From assembly GCF_016920785.2 (NCBI RefSeq), contig NW_024609837.1, positions 53,062,671 through 53,126,670 of the forward strand: a stretch of DNA of 64,000 nt, written 5' to 3'. This DNA comes from Ixodes scapularis (lineage: Eukaryota; Arthropoda; Arachnida; Ixodida; Ixodidae). The position numbers were made by a program, and so were the translations under genes. A model generated the notes under the pieces. The model was given only the letters and a program-made list of their open reading frames with translations, was not told where the DNA came from and searched no databases. This document shows, piece after piece, positions 52,376 through 62,079 of the stretch; position 1 is the first letter of the stretch, and every line of letters starts with the position of its first letter.

Positions 52376-53369
52376 AACTGCGTTCATACTAAAAGAATAA
52401 GAGGGCGAATTGCAATACATTCACGATTCACCCCATGAATATTGACATGAATGTGCGTTGTTTTTCATCATGTCGTCTCAATACCAACTGGCTCAACTCA
52501 CTCCATTGGCACAATTATTTTACATCTAAGTATTGAACAGCTAGCCGTATTCAATGAGGTTAATATTATAGCATTTTCGCGCTGAAAGGCACTTCTATAT
52601 TTTTTTCTAAAAAATTTTCACAAAACATTTTGCATTTGTCACACTATATTGTTTTATTGCACCAATTTGTTTTTATTATAATATGGGATCCGAGTTCTCG
52701 GTACAATACAAATGAATTATTTGAATATTGTGCGACCGCTGCAGCGCCACCAGCAATTGTCAGCGTTATTTTTATCATGACGTTCAAAGTAAAAGTAATA
52801 TATCAGGTGAGCATATAGCTACTAAAATAACTTATGGGAGGCTTAAATTTTTGATTATGCTAAAATGACCGAGAGGATTGACAAGATGCATTGTGCCCAT
52901 CGTAATCAAAATATTATGGTTCTTTCTTTAACTCCTCACAGTGGAAACCCCTCCTGCTTTATCTGGGGCATCTTTTGTACTCCTTTCAAGTGCAGAGGCT
53001 TTGAAAGTTTGCTCAAACGTCCGTCCAAAGTCGGCGCCCTAGAGCAGTATTGACACGTTCGAAGTAACTTAATTTTGCAGAAGGGCAATAAGACAGACAG
53101 TACATTTTTGCCTGCCGGTAAGTCTAGAGAAGAATCCTCCAGCGTGACCAAATCACAAAACAAGCTATGGTAATTGTTATTCAAAATTTGCAGTGACTAG
53201 GCTAAAAGTAGACTATTTGCAACTACAAATTATATTTACCAAAAGCAATAAATTACAATTAGATATTAGTATAGCGTAATTGAATTACTGTGATATATTT
53301 ACTACTCAAATAAGAGTTAATGAAAGAGATATTTCATCACATAGCCTCTAAGTAAAGTTTTAAAATACT
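52376..53369. other. Upstream of gene B core exon; doubtful plus-strand exons
   Basis: A plus-strand segment after CTCCTCACAG (52942) reads GNPSCFIWGIFCTPFKCRGF and stops at 53053. A second, 53091-53127, is bounded by TTTTGCAG and GTAAGT. Neither can be placed in a gene, and the upstream exons of gene B were not found here. Confidence 0.3.
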
Positions 53370-53372
53370 TTG

Positions 53373-53564
53373 TTAAGAAACCTTATAGTCCAGGATATCA
53401 TGTCACACCTAAGTTGGTCGTTTACACTACGTTCGAAGGAAGACCCGCACAAACCAAATATTTGTTATTGTCTTCCAAAAAGCTGCGGTCGTTATGCCAA
53501 GAAAAGCTACTCAATTCCTTGCAATGAAAATAAAACGTATTGTTTTAAATGTTTGTACTGACCT
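53373..53564 (+). CDS. Possible last exon of a Cys-rich secreted peptide
   Basis: An open plus-strand segment after an acceptor-like TTATAGTCCAG (53392) reads through NICYCLPKSCGRYAKKSY and NENKTYCFKCLY to a TGA. Six cysteines lie in the last 34 residues (Cys-x-Cys-x4-Cys-x10-Cys-x6-Cys-x2-Cys), an arrangement often seen in small secreted arthropod peptides, and AATAAA follows about 90 nt after the stop near 53651. I recognise no family, see no signal peptide and cannot join an upstream exon. A second frame over the same segment is also open, so this could be chance. Confidence 0.3.
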
Positions 53565-53754
53565 GAAGACACTCTTATTTATCTGGTCAATTTGTGATTT
53601 TCAGGTATTTTTGAACATATATAGCCCCTTAGTTTTATTGCGGTCTAAACCAAATAAATGAATAATACCCTGCGTAATGATATTGGCTTTCACTAGCTTA
53701 GGTTTCCATAATTTTACAGGCGCGTTTTTATGTTGTGCGCTAACTTAAAGGAAA

Positions 53755-54015
53755 ACACACACACATACACACATTTTGTTCACATTGCCACGCGCGTCTC
53801 CGAGCAAGCGCGCCCGAAGCCGAATGATTATCGTGCTTGGCCCCCACGCGAAGGGACGAGGTTTGATGCCTAGGAGCGGACGCACCATTTGTTATTTCTG
53901 TAAATGTCGCGTTCTGGTGAATTCGAGAACCCTGTTGCTTATTCAATGTCCGAGCGTTCTACGCACCGAACCTTCTACGCCGATTGTTCCAGAAGCCCAT
54001 GCGTGTACAAGGAAT
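53755..54015 (+). mobile_element. tRNA-Glu-derived SINE, copy 1
   Basis: After a short (CA)n, the plus strand shows a tRNA-like head with TCGTGCTTGGC near 53830 and a degenerate B box GGTTTGATGCC at 53860-53870, then a body containing GAATTCGAGAACC and CCAGAAGCCCATGCGTG. The whole is alignable, inverted, with 60445-60645, whose B box is intact. Confidence 0.7.
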
Positions 54016-54312
54016 TCGGCGTGGCGAGCCGAAGTCAGTCTCGCCCCAGCGCTCGATCCTGCTGTTCCGCCGACATCGACGACTGCGACGTTAATTTTCT
54101 ATTTTTGTTAGGGGCACAAGTTCGTCCCCAAAAAGTATTTAATTTCTCAAATTATCTGCCGCCTCATCATTATCACTTGTGACATTTTGGTGGAGGTGCG
54201 GTGTAACGCATGTTCGTGCAGCGTACCCTTCCGAAGGCCCACAGTGCAACTTCGACCCCAAGATCATGAAGACCCAACGAAGAGAAAACCGAGACCCGAT
54301 CAAGTCGCCATA

Positions 54313-54709
54313 CTCAAGGCCAGGGTGTAAGATAGACAGGTGGGGAAACGGCCCATAGAAGCCTACCGCAGCGCCGTGACCGGATTGTGTACTCGTCTGC
54401 TTGCGGGTACCCCCGATTTGCGACAGATGGCGCTGCGGCGAGAAGAAAAAAATCGGAATCGGATTTGCATGGAATTTTATGGGAGAGTGCGCAAAATAAA
54501 CCGAGAACACTACAGTTCTTCATTGAAAATCCACGAGAAACCATCTCCGTCAGTTTAGCCGGTCGCCACCGGTCGCCCACCCGGAGTGAGAGTTCGCGGC
54601 GCTCCACATAGTTGGCGCCACAGAAAAAGAGAAACCCGAGGGGGACACAATCCGGTCGCTCATTTGGCTCTCGTTTCGCCACCTGTCTATCTTACACCCT
54701 GCTCAAGGC
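54313..54709. mobile_element. hAT-type MITE (54321-54701) in Gypsy leader, 8-bp duplication
   Basis: The 381-bp insert begins CAGGGTGTAAGATAGACAGG and ends with its inverted copy CCTGTCTATCTTACACCCTG. It is flanked by perfect CTCAAGGC duplications (54313-54320 and 54702-54709). Terminal CAGGGTG and 8-bp duplications are the hAT hallmark. The open frames inside on both strands have no transposase motifs. Confidence 0.93.
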
Positions 54710-54994
54710 CTACCCCGGAATTCGACCTTTTGCCACCGAAGACCAAGCAGCCAATGAGGCCGACGATGGACAACCAGTCGTCGCAGACCCCTGCCTCCGC
54801 CACCGTCGTATATCTACCCGTCGCACCCTGGACTCAGACACCTTTCCACCGGGATGGCCACGGGGACATAGAGGATGGGCGGCAACACTATGAACGTGTA
54901 GCCCGCCACAATAATTGACGACTGAGCAGTGCCTCCGGAACCTCGACTTTTTGCTTGAAGGCACTGAAACGCACTGGTTTGTAAACCACGAAGC

Positions 54995-55211
54995 CTCCTT
55001 CACTGTAAAAGAACTTGTTGTTGAGCTAGTTGGTGTTGACTGTATTGAACCATGGTTAAAAGCGCTAAAAAAGACGTACACAAGATAGAAGAGAAGTACT
55101 TCCATCTTCCTTTCTCAATACAGTTGTGAGTAGCGCCCGTGTTTTTCTTCTATCTTGTGTACGTCTTTCTTTAGCGCTTTTAACCATGGTTCAATACAGA
55201 CTCCTTCACTG
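54995..55211. mobile_element. Hairpin family copy 3 (55006-55200) with 11-bp target duplication
   Basis: The 195-bp insert is flanked by perfect CTCCTTCACTG (54995-55005 and 55201-55211) and splits the Gypsy gag reading His-Glu-Ala-Ser-Phe-Thr-Ala-Trp. The head includes TGAGCTAGTTGGTGTTGACT. Arms of about 57 nt (CTGTATTGAACCATGG, AAAAGCGC, GACGTACACAAGATAGAAGA) pair with the inverted right arm. The centre includes CAGTTGTGAGTAGCGCC, matching the centre of copy 1 in the same sense. Confidence 0.92.
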
Positions 55212-55635
55212 CATGGGAGTCCTGCGCCGCCGAATTGAATCGGACGTTCATTAACCACCACCGTCGGCAGCGAGCGGAGGATCTTCTTCAAAAAAAACGG
55301 TGCAAAGCCCCAACGAAAGCGTCAGCACCTTTGTTGAAACTGTTTTGCGCCTGAGGGCCCGAGCCGATCCGGATGTTAACGAGAAGAAAAAAAAAAAAAA
55401 AACTTCGCAGCTTTCACGCGAGGCGTGAAGAGCGAAATTTTCGGAATTCTAGTACGCAATCACCTCGGCGATTGTCAATGGTTTTGCAAGTAAAGTCATC
55501 AATATCGAGCGAGCACTGACGGTTCGTGCAAGCCATTATCACCGACTCCCAGGCGCGCCAGATACTCTAACCATCGCATCTTCCCGACTGGACCTGACCA
55601 CCGCCGGTGTCAAGAGGCTTTGGGAAATCGGCTGC

Positions 55636-55873
55636 CATATCGTCCGGGAAAAACTCCACAAGATCCAACCCGCCCCTGATCGCCCGTCCTCACTGTCACC
55701 CGCCGAGGTCATCCGAGAGGAGGTTAACCGAACCTTCTAGTCTGACGCTCCTCTCATATCGTCCGGGAAAAACTCCTCAAGATCCAAACCGCCCCTAATC
55801 GCCCGTCCTCACTGTCACCCGCCGAGGTCGTCCGAGAGGAGGTTCACCGAGTCTTCTAGTCTGACGCTCCTCT
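55636..55873 (+). repeat. 119-bp tandem duplication in Gypsy gag
   Basis: Units 55636-55754 and 55755-55873 both start CATATCGTCCGGGAAAAACT and contain CGCCCGTCCTCACTGTCACC. They differ at a handful of sites. The unit length is not a multiple of three, so it shifts the gag frame. Confidence 0.93.
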
Positions 55874-56088
55874 CACAGTCCCAGCAGCGGAGGAGCCCGC
55901 TCTTCGCTACGCCGCAATGGCCCGACAGCCACCACCAACGCAATGGTCCATGCATAGTGGCCGCCGCCCGACTTGAACATCTAGCGCCACAGTATTCCCG
56001 ACGCCAGGAAGAACGCGCGCACGTCCGGCCGGAACAAGCTGCGCCAAGAAAAAATGAGGTGTGAAGGACGGCCGATCCTCGCCCGTTG

Positions 56089-56130
56089 TGCTTTCGCTGC
56101 AGGGAAGCCGACCATATTTACCGCCGTTGC
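56089..56130 (+). other. Gypsy gag zinc knuckle
   Basis: The segment translates to CFRCREADHIYRRC, an intact Cys-x2-Cys-x4-His-x4-Cys nucleic-acid-binding motif near the end of gag. Confidence 0.85.
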
Positions 56131-56509
56131 CCCAACAGTCAAATAGGGCTGCGTGGCTTCCACCCAAAAGACCTACGCCCACGCTACGGTGAACGACCGC
56201 GAGAGATCGAAGAGTACCTTCGATGACCTCAGCCTCCCCCACCTGCACCTCGCCGCGGGTCTCAGTCGCCGTCACCGCAACGTCCAGCTTTGCCGCTGCG
56301 CCGATACCGTCGTGAGAAACTGTCGCCCTTTTCGCGACAGGAAAACTAAACGCGGCAACCCTTGTAAATGGTGTTGCTGTTGACCGACGACGTAAAGAAC
56401 CACCGAAAACGCTGGAGATCTCCCTCTCACCCGACGCCATGCATCGGAGCGACACTTTTGCAAAGGTGCTTGACAGCCTCAACGTGATCACGGACGGCCA
56501 TGACATGTC

Positions 56510-56770
56510 GCGGCACTCGTGGACACCGTTGCAGGCTACTCCGTCTTGAGTGGGAGTCCTTTACGCTGTCTTCGGAAAGTGACGACGCCGCGGGATGGCC
56601 CGCAAATACGAACAACCGGAGGCCATCTAACAACGCCGACTGGGATGTGCACTGCACGAGTTGAGATCCATAGTGAGACGTGCCCCGTGAAGTTCCTTAT
56701 TGTGCAAGACTGTGCGCGGTATATTATCCTCGAAATGGGCTTTCTATACGAGTTCGGCGCAGTGATCCAT
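56510..56770 (+). pseudogene. Gypsy aspartic protease with altered active site
   Basis: The frame reads Asp-Thr-Val-Ala-Gly-Tyr-Ser-Val-Leu-Ser-Gly, where the catalytic triad is normally Asp-Thr/Ser-Gly. It continues with TCPVKFLIVQDCARYIILEM. The segment matches the protease end in the element at 45930, so the family identity is firm, but the enzyme would be dead. Confidence 0.7.
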
Positions 56771-57379
56771 TTTGGTGCAACCCGGTTGACGCTAAGAAAC
56801 TTGCAAAACCACCGGAGGAACCCAACGCGATGTCATCCACTGTCCAGGGTCCTCGCAAACCACGTGAACTTACCGCTGCCGTTAAGCCTTCTCGTACCCG
56901 TAGGGACCAGTGAACCTACCTGCGGCGAAGTTCTTCTCAAAGGAAGCCTCCAGTTGTTTCTAGAAAAAGAAACTAATGTCTAAGGAACTTCCAGACGGGT
57001 ATGTCATGGTCCTGGTTACAAATTTTCATCAAGAGCCGCAACACCTTACGAAAGGTACCACCATGGGCAACATCGACTAACCCTGGAACTCAGCCGCAAT
57101 CCCTGCACGTTTGAAAGAGCCGACCTCATCACAGCACGAAAAACGCCGCCCCCGCAACTTGACATTGAGCCCAAGCTTCCTGCCAATAAACAAAGACAGC
57201 TGCTTAAGCCTCTCGGCGAACTCAGCGAGTGCTTCGCCACATCCTCAGGGGTTCGACAAACGACGGTAGCGCAGCACCGCATTGTCACCGAAGACGACAC
57301 CCCCCCCCCCCCCCCCAACCTGTTCACTATAGTCGTCCTAGCGAGTCTATTTGAAAAAGAGAGGTTATTGAACAACAAG

Positions 57380-58130
57380 TTCAGGAAATGCTCGACGACG
57401 ACATCATCCAAACTTCAAGCAGTCCAACTGCGCCTCTTCCGTTGAGCTCGTAAATAAGAGGATGGAACTCTTTAGGTTCTGGGTGGACTACCGTCGACTG
57501 CACGCCGGGACCAAAAAAAAAACGTGTATCCGCTTCCCCGCATCGAGGATACATTGGACCGGCTGTGCCACTCCCCATATTTTACGTCGATGGACCAGGA
57601 CTGTGGCAACTGGCAGATTGAAGTCGACGAACGCGACCGCGAGAAAACTGCCTTCATCTCGCCCGACGGATTGTACCAATTCAAAATGATGCCTTTCGGA
57701 GTTTTTAGAGCAACAGCCATCTTCCAGCGTGTTATGGACACCACACTAGCAGGTCTGTAAAGGCAGAGCCGCCTCATCTACTTCGATGATGTCTTCGTAT
57801 TTTCACGGCATTTCCACGATCATCTGAGACGCCTTCGTGCCGTGCTTTACGCCATCAAAACCGCGGGACTGACGCTCAAGCCATTAAAGCGTCGTTTCGC
57901 CTACGGCGAACTCAAGTTCCTGGGTCACGTTGTGAGCAACGAAGGTATTCGCTCCGACCCCGAGAAGACGCCCGCCGAGGCAGCATTTTCGCCGCCGTCC
58001 GACAAGAATGCCGTGCGAAGATTTCTCGGACTTTGTGCATACTATAGGAGCTTTGTTAGAGATTTCGCAAAAGCTTTCCGTGTCACTGGCACATCACACG
58101 AAAGACGCTGTAAAGTTCAAGTTGACTAAA
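57380..58130 (+). pseudogene. Gypsy reverse transcriptase
   Basis: Blocks in order: IEDTLDRLCHSPYFTSMDQD, then WQIEVDERDREKTAF, FKMMPFGVFRATAIFQRVMD, the catalytic YFDD at 57779-57790 and FLGHVVSNEGIRSDPEK. A stop just before the YFDD block and frameshifts elsewhere break it. Confidence 0.85.
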
Positions 58131-58199
58131 GGAGCGACCCTTCAACGAGCTGAAGCGAAGACTCCAGACGCCTTCCACCCTCGGATATTTCGAGCAATT

Positions 58200-58640
58200 C
58201 GCAGAGACCGAAATACACACGGACGCAAGTAATACGGGACTCGGAGCGGAGCGGTGCTGGACCAACTGCAGGAGGGCAGAGAACGAGTAATCACCTACGC
58301 CAGTCGGACACTTTCAAAAGCCGTGAGCAGATGCTCGACGACCGAGAATGAATGCATTGCCGTTGCCCGGGCGATAACCAAGTTCCACCCGTACCTGTAC
58401 GAGAGCCCGTTTCGAGTGGTCACGGAGCACCATTCGCTCTGTTGGCTCGCCAACATTAAAGATCCATCAGGACGCCTCGCTCGCTGGAGTCTCCTATTGC
58501 AAGAATTTGACATGGCGGTCGTGTATAAGTCCTGCCCCAAGCGCAGTGACGCCGACTGTCTCTCAAGAACCCCGGCCAGTCAACTCCCGGTAGCACTGCC
58601 GATGACGACGACGATGTTTTCATCGTTGCTGTCAACATGA
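58200..58640 (+). pseudogene. Gypsy RNase H domain
   Basis: A Thr-Asp-Ala-Ser box near 58217 is followed by VITYASRTLSKAVSRCSTTE, ECIAVARAITKFHPYLY and ending ADCLSRTP. The order and spacing are those of Ty3/Gypsy RNase H. One frameshift precedes it. Confidence 0.8.
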
Positions 58641-58829
58641 TTGACATGGCAGTACTCCAGGGGGGGGGGGGGGGGGGGGGGGACCCTCAACTCCGCGTGC
58701 TGATCGAGCACTTGGATGATCGAGGGGGCGCAGTCTCCAGTATCTTTTTCAGAATCCTGCCAACCTTTGCGCTTGCACAGGGAGTAATCTACAAAGACAA
58801 CTTCGGCACCAGGAATTCAGCGCGGCTAT

Positions 58830-60110
58830 TGGTGATTCCCAGTTGCCTTCGTGAAGACGTTATTCTAGGCTGCTATGATGATTCTACAGCTGGACGCCTT
58901 AGATACAGCAGGACACCCGCCAGGATTTGCGAGAAGTACTACTCGCCCAAGCTATTGAATAGTGCACATTTTTACGTCCAATCGTGGTATGAGTGTCTAC
59001 GGCGTAAGAAGCCGCCGACAAAGCTGGCGGGACTTCTGCATTCAGTTGCGGTTCCGACCACACCATCCCAGGAGATCGGAATAGATTTGCTTGAACCATT
59101 CCCCATGTTGACGCTAGGCAACCGGTTTATAATTGTGGCAACCGATTACCTCACTCGATACGCCGAGACGACAACCCCTTTTGTCGGGAACTGCCATGGG
59201 AGTCGCCGAATTCTTCGTCGAGTACATCGTCCTTCGGCACGGTGCCCCCGAGGTCTTGACCACTAACCAGGAACCATCGTTCATGACACAAAGAGAGAAA
59301 TGTTTTGCGCGTTTATGGCGCAAAAGCTCTGAGGCCATCTGCGCCAAACTAACTGAAAGAAAGCCTTGTACTATGAGAAGGGTATCCCGAAAGTATAACC
59401 AGAAAGCTAAAATTGGTGTAAAATGTCAATATCACCAAGAAAGTGTATTACTTGTTCAAAATGTACTGAGTTCATAGCACAGCTGACCCAAAAAATCATT
59501 CGGCTCAATCACACCAGTTACTATCGCGCCACTATAGCTCTGTACCACCCGCACCAACGGGCTGACGAAGCAACTCAACAAGACAATCGCCGGCATGATC
59601 TCTATATACGTCGACGTAGAGCACAAGACGTGGGACGAATTGTTGTCCAACGTCACGTTCGCATACAACAGGGCGGCTCAAGTGTCCACTAGATTTACAT
59701 CTTTCCAGCTGGTACATGGTCGGAAGGTAAAGACCATTCTCGACGCGTTGCTGCCCACGATCCAGCTGACGATGGCAGCGACGACGCCCAGGTGGTTGCT
59801 GAATGGGCCGAAAAAGTCCGCCAGCCCTCCTGTTTCCGGATCCAAGACCAGCAACGCGTCGACAGTGGCTGCTACTACATTCGTCAAAGGGACGTCCACT
59901 TCTAGGTCGGAGACATGGTGTGGGTGTGGACGCCCATCCGTCGCCGCGGTCTCAGTGACAAACTGTTAAAACGGCACTTTTGACCATAAAAGATACTTCG
60001 TCGCCTCAGGGTGCTCAACTACGAGGTGATGCTCGACGGAACAATAACATCATCACGCCGCCTACAACGACTCTAAGTCGTGAACGCCATGCGTTTTAAG
60101 CCGTACTACG
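58830..60110 (+). pseudogene. Gypsy integrase, interrupted
   Basis: An eroded zinc region (RICEKYYSPKL, Cys positions partly lost) leads to a core starting IGIDLLEPFP and VATDYLTRYAETTT, then Val-Leu-Thr-Thr-Asn in place of the second catalytic Asp segment. The core is interrupted by the 180-bp insert at 59291-59470, resumes with FIAQLTQKIIRL and ends in VWVWTPIRRRGLS and KPYYA. Confidence 0.8.
59280..59481. mobile_element. 180-bp insert (59291-59470) in Gypsy integrase
   Basis: TTCATGACACA (59280-59290) and TTCATAGCACA (59471-59481) are near-identical 11-bp flanks that duplicate the Phe-x-x-Gln codons of integrase. The insert contains TGCGCG, TGGCGCAAAAGCTCTGAGGCC and a 3' half rich in A and T. 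It is not the hairpin family and lacks poly(A). Could be an unlisted SINE. Confidence 0.65.
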
Positions 60111-60444
60111 CACAATTAGACTGAGCTGTGATTCCGTGCTACGCTTGATAGGACTCCCCGCCACCTTGGCTGACGTTACGGCGGCTGCCAAGTCGTCGTA
60201 ATGCCAAGTCGTGCGTCTTGCCAAAGCCCCAGTCGCCGTAATTGTAATATGTTTGAAAAACTTCGAAGGTGCTAATAGTTCCACAAATATGTAAATCAAA
60301 GTAAAACAATTTTTAATGGTACAATTATAAAGAATGCACACATAATTAGGCATCACTGCGCCAGCTGTTGGGTGTTATGAATCCTGCCCGCTGGGCCGCG
60401 ATAGAGCCTAGTAGTATCGACTATTTACGTTTATTACATTACTC
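60111..60444. other. Gypsy 3' flank, nothing further recognised
   Basis: GC-rich then AT-rich sequence. If an LTR existed it should lie here, but no match to the 5' side was found. Confidence 0.4.
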
Positions 60445-60645
60445 TGTACAGCCCCTAAGGTATGTTCACGCGTGGGCTTCTGGAAATATCGGCGTGGAAG
60501 ATTCGGCGCGTGGTTCTCGAATTTACCAGAACTCAACATTTACAGAAGTAACAAAAAGGCGCGTCCGTTCCCAGGAATCGAACCCTGGCGCTTTGCGTGA
60601 AAGCCAAGCACGATAATAATTCGGTCACAGGCGCGCTTGTTCAGA
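60445..60645 (-). mobile_element. tRNA-Glu-derived SINE, copy 2
   Basis: On the minus strand the head reads TATCGTGCTTGGCTTTCACG, with a TTTCACG anticodon loop like tRNA-Glu(UUC), then an intact B box GGTTCGATTCC (60574-60584). The body continues with GTAAATTCGAGAACC and CCAGAAGCCCACGCGTG. It is the inverted counterpart of 53755-54015. The acceptor stem does not close, so it is not a working tRNA. Confidence 0.8.
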
Positions 60646-61445
60646 GACGCGCGTGGCGGATGCGACGTGTTGTTGTCATCGTGTGGAGTTCTGGACGTTA
60701 TTTCTTTACGGCGAAGGTGAGACGGTTAAAGCGCAACCACATGGACAGTGTTTCCAGCGTCTCTTGAACGTCAGCAGCGTCGCCGAAAAGCTCTTCTGTT
60801 ACCCATAAATTCAAATGAGCTGACGCTACAAACTCGAATGTGTTGTCTCGAACAACGCTTTCGCTTCACGAGCGTGCGTACATTGCAGGTTCGTTTGAAG
60901 CATCGACCTCGTTCGTTTGAAGCGTCGACATTTTTGCTCACTCTTACGGTGAAAAGGAGTACACATTTTTACGAACGCCTGAACGACATTTATCTTTGTA
61001 ACGGTTGTATTTGCGGTGAATAAATATCTGTGTATTAATCAATTCTCTTGTACGATTATCGCCTCCATTCCTCTGTTGAGTGAAGCGGTTTTAATTTTAT
61101 ATTGCATATTATGCATGGCCTGCTCTGGAATTTAGATTTCACGCGTACATCTAAACAATTGATTCCTAAGTAAATTGAAAATTCTAGTTAGTCACGGCAG
61201 ACTATGGGCGCAAGCTACCGCCTAATACGAACGGAATCAAATATATTGTTTATCCATCCATTCAGACAGCAGCCATCTATGTGTCTAGTAATATAGTGAA
61301 CGGAAGCACATAAACAGAAAGCCGAGACCAACTTCACAACAGCCACTTGGTGCGCTGCCCTACGGAAAAAAGGAAAAAAGTAATTTGGCTCCTACATGAG
61401 AGTAGACGGGTTCATACTGGTAACAGTTTAGCAATACCGCTAACA
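60646..61445. other. No gene recognised
   Basis: A two-copy word CGTTTGAAGC(A/G)TCGAC at 60892-60930 and AT-rich remainder. Confidence 0.4.
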
Positions 61446-61622
61446 CGTTTGTCAAACGGGTCACCCGTTTGCGTCGTACTGGTCGCCCGTTTTAGCCCTA
61501 CCTGTCACCCATTTAGGCAAATGGGTCACTGGTTTGGGCAAACCGGTTACTCGTTCCAGCAAGCGAGTCGCCCGTTTGTTCAAACAAGTGACCATTTCGC
61601 ACAAGCGGGTGACCGGGGACCG
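61446..61622. repeat. Minisatellite, about 8 units of 21-22 bp, self-complementary
   Basis: Degenerate units follow GTTTGnnCAAACGGGTCACCC. Each unit holds an inner inverted pair (GTTTG and CAAAC) and compensating changes are visible, such as ATTTAGGCAAAT and GTTCCAGCAAGC. Translation on either strand gives a 7-residue Gln-Thr/Ser-rich periodicity, probably incidental. Confidence 0.85.
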
Positions 61623-62079
61623 TCAAACTGCACCGGTTTAATAAAACGAATCCCCCGTTACGCGGTGAACTCATTTGATACTGAAGTGCAGAGCGGCGGC
61701 TCGGGCACGGTGTTTGATCCGCATTTAGTCTCGAAAGAGCTGTTTTGAATATGAATGCACATGGCGTCCGTGTAGTAAGAGCAACCACGTAGCAATCGCG
61801 ACGTGACAGCCGACTGCGGCTTGGTGTGCCCGACCGCGCTCACTCAGCTGAAAAGTGAGCACTTTTAGCTTGCTGAAGATACAAGACGCTGCTTTCTTGT
61901 CGCAAATCCTTTTCCCTCCGAACGCCTGCGAAGTCATTCCAGCGCTCGGCGTACCCTACGCAGCGCCGTTCCGCTACAACTCGTGCAGCATCGCCAACCT
62001 TCCGTCTATGAGCTTGCGGGCTTCTAACTTTGATTCCTTCAGACCCCGTCCCCGAATGAATATGACACGGCAATACTTC
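61623..62079. other. No gene recognised
   Basis: Overlapping open frames on both strands, no family support. Confidence 0.35.

Larger units (their letters stand above)
54180..60110 (+). mobile_element. Long decayed Gypsy-type LTR retroelement, LTRs not found
   Basis: Domains appear in the expected order on the plus strand: gag-like region (54710-56080), zinc knuckle (56089-56130), protease (about 56510-56770), RT (57380-58080), RNase H (58200-58600) and integrase (58830-59900), ending near 60110 with Lys-Pro-Tyr-Tyr-Ala. Stops and frameshifts are frequent. It carries three recognisable later insertions (54321-54701, 55006-55200, 59291-59470), a 119-bp tandem duplication (55636-55873), a C-run at 57301-57316 and a G-run at 58663-58682. 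No pair of long terminal repeats is visible, and the outer flanks instead carry inverted SINE copies. It is inactive. Confidence 0.85.

Noticed and set aside
60560..60645. Functional tRNA-Glu gene on the minus strand
   Set aside because: The B box and anticodon loop are good, but the D-arm and acceptor stem do not fold, and a second inverted copy with the same body exists at 53755, so it is a SINE.
53755..60645. Long terminal repeats of the Gypsy element
   Set aside because: The matching flanks are in inverted, not direct, orientation and carry tRNA-like promoters, so they are SINEs.
61446..61622. CRISPR-like array
   Set aside because: Units are degenerate, contiguous and without spacers, in a eukaryotic context.
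61347..61788. Gln-rich repeat protein on either strand
   Set aside because: The periodicity comes from the 21-bp minisatellite; both strands are open for the same reason.
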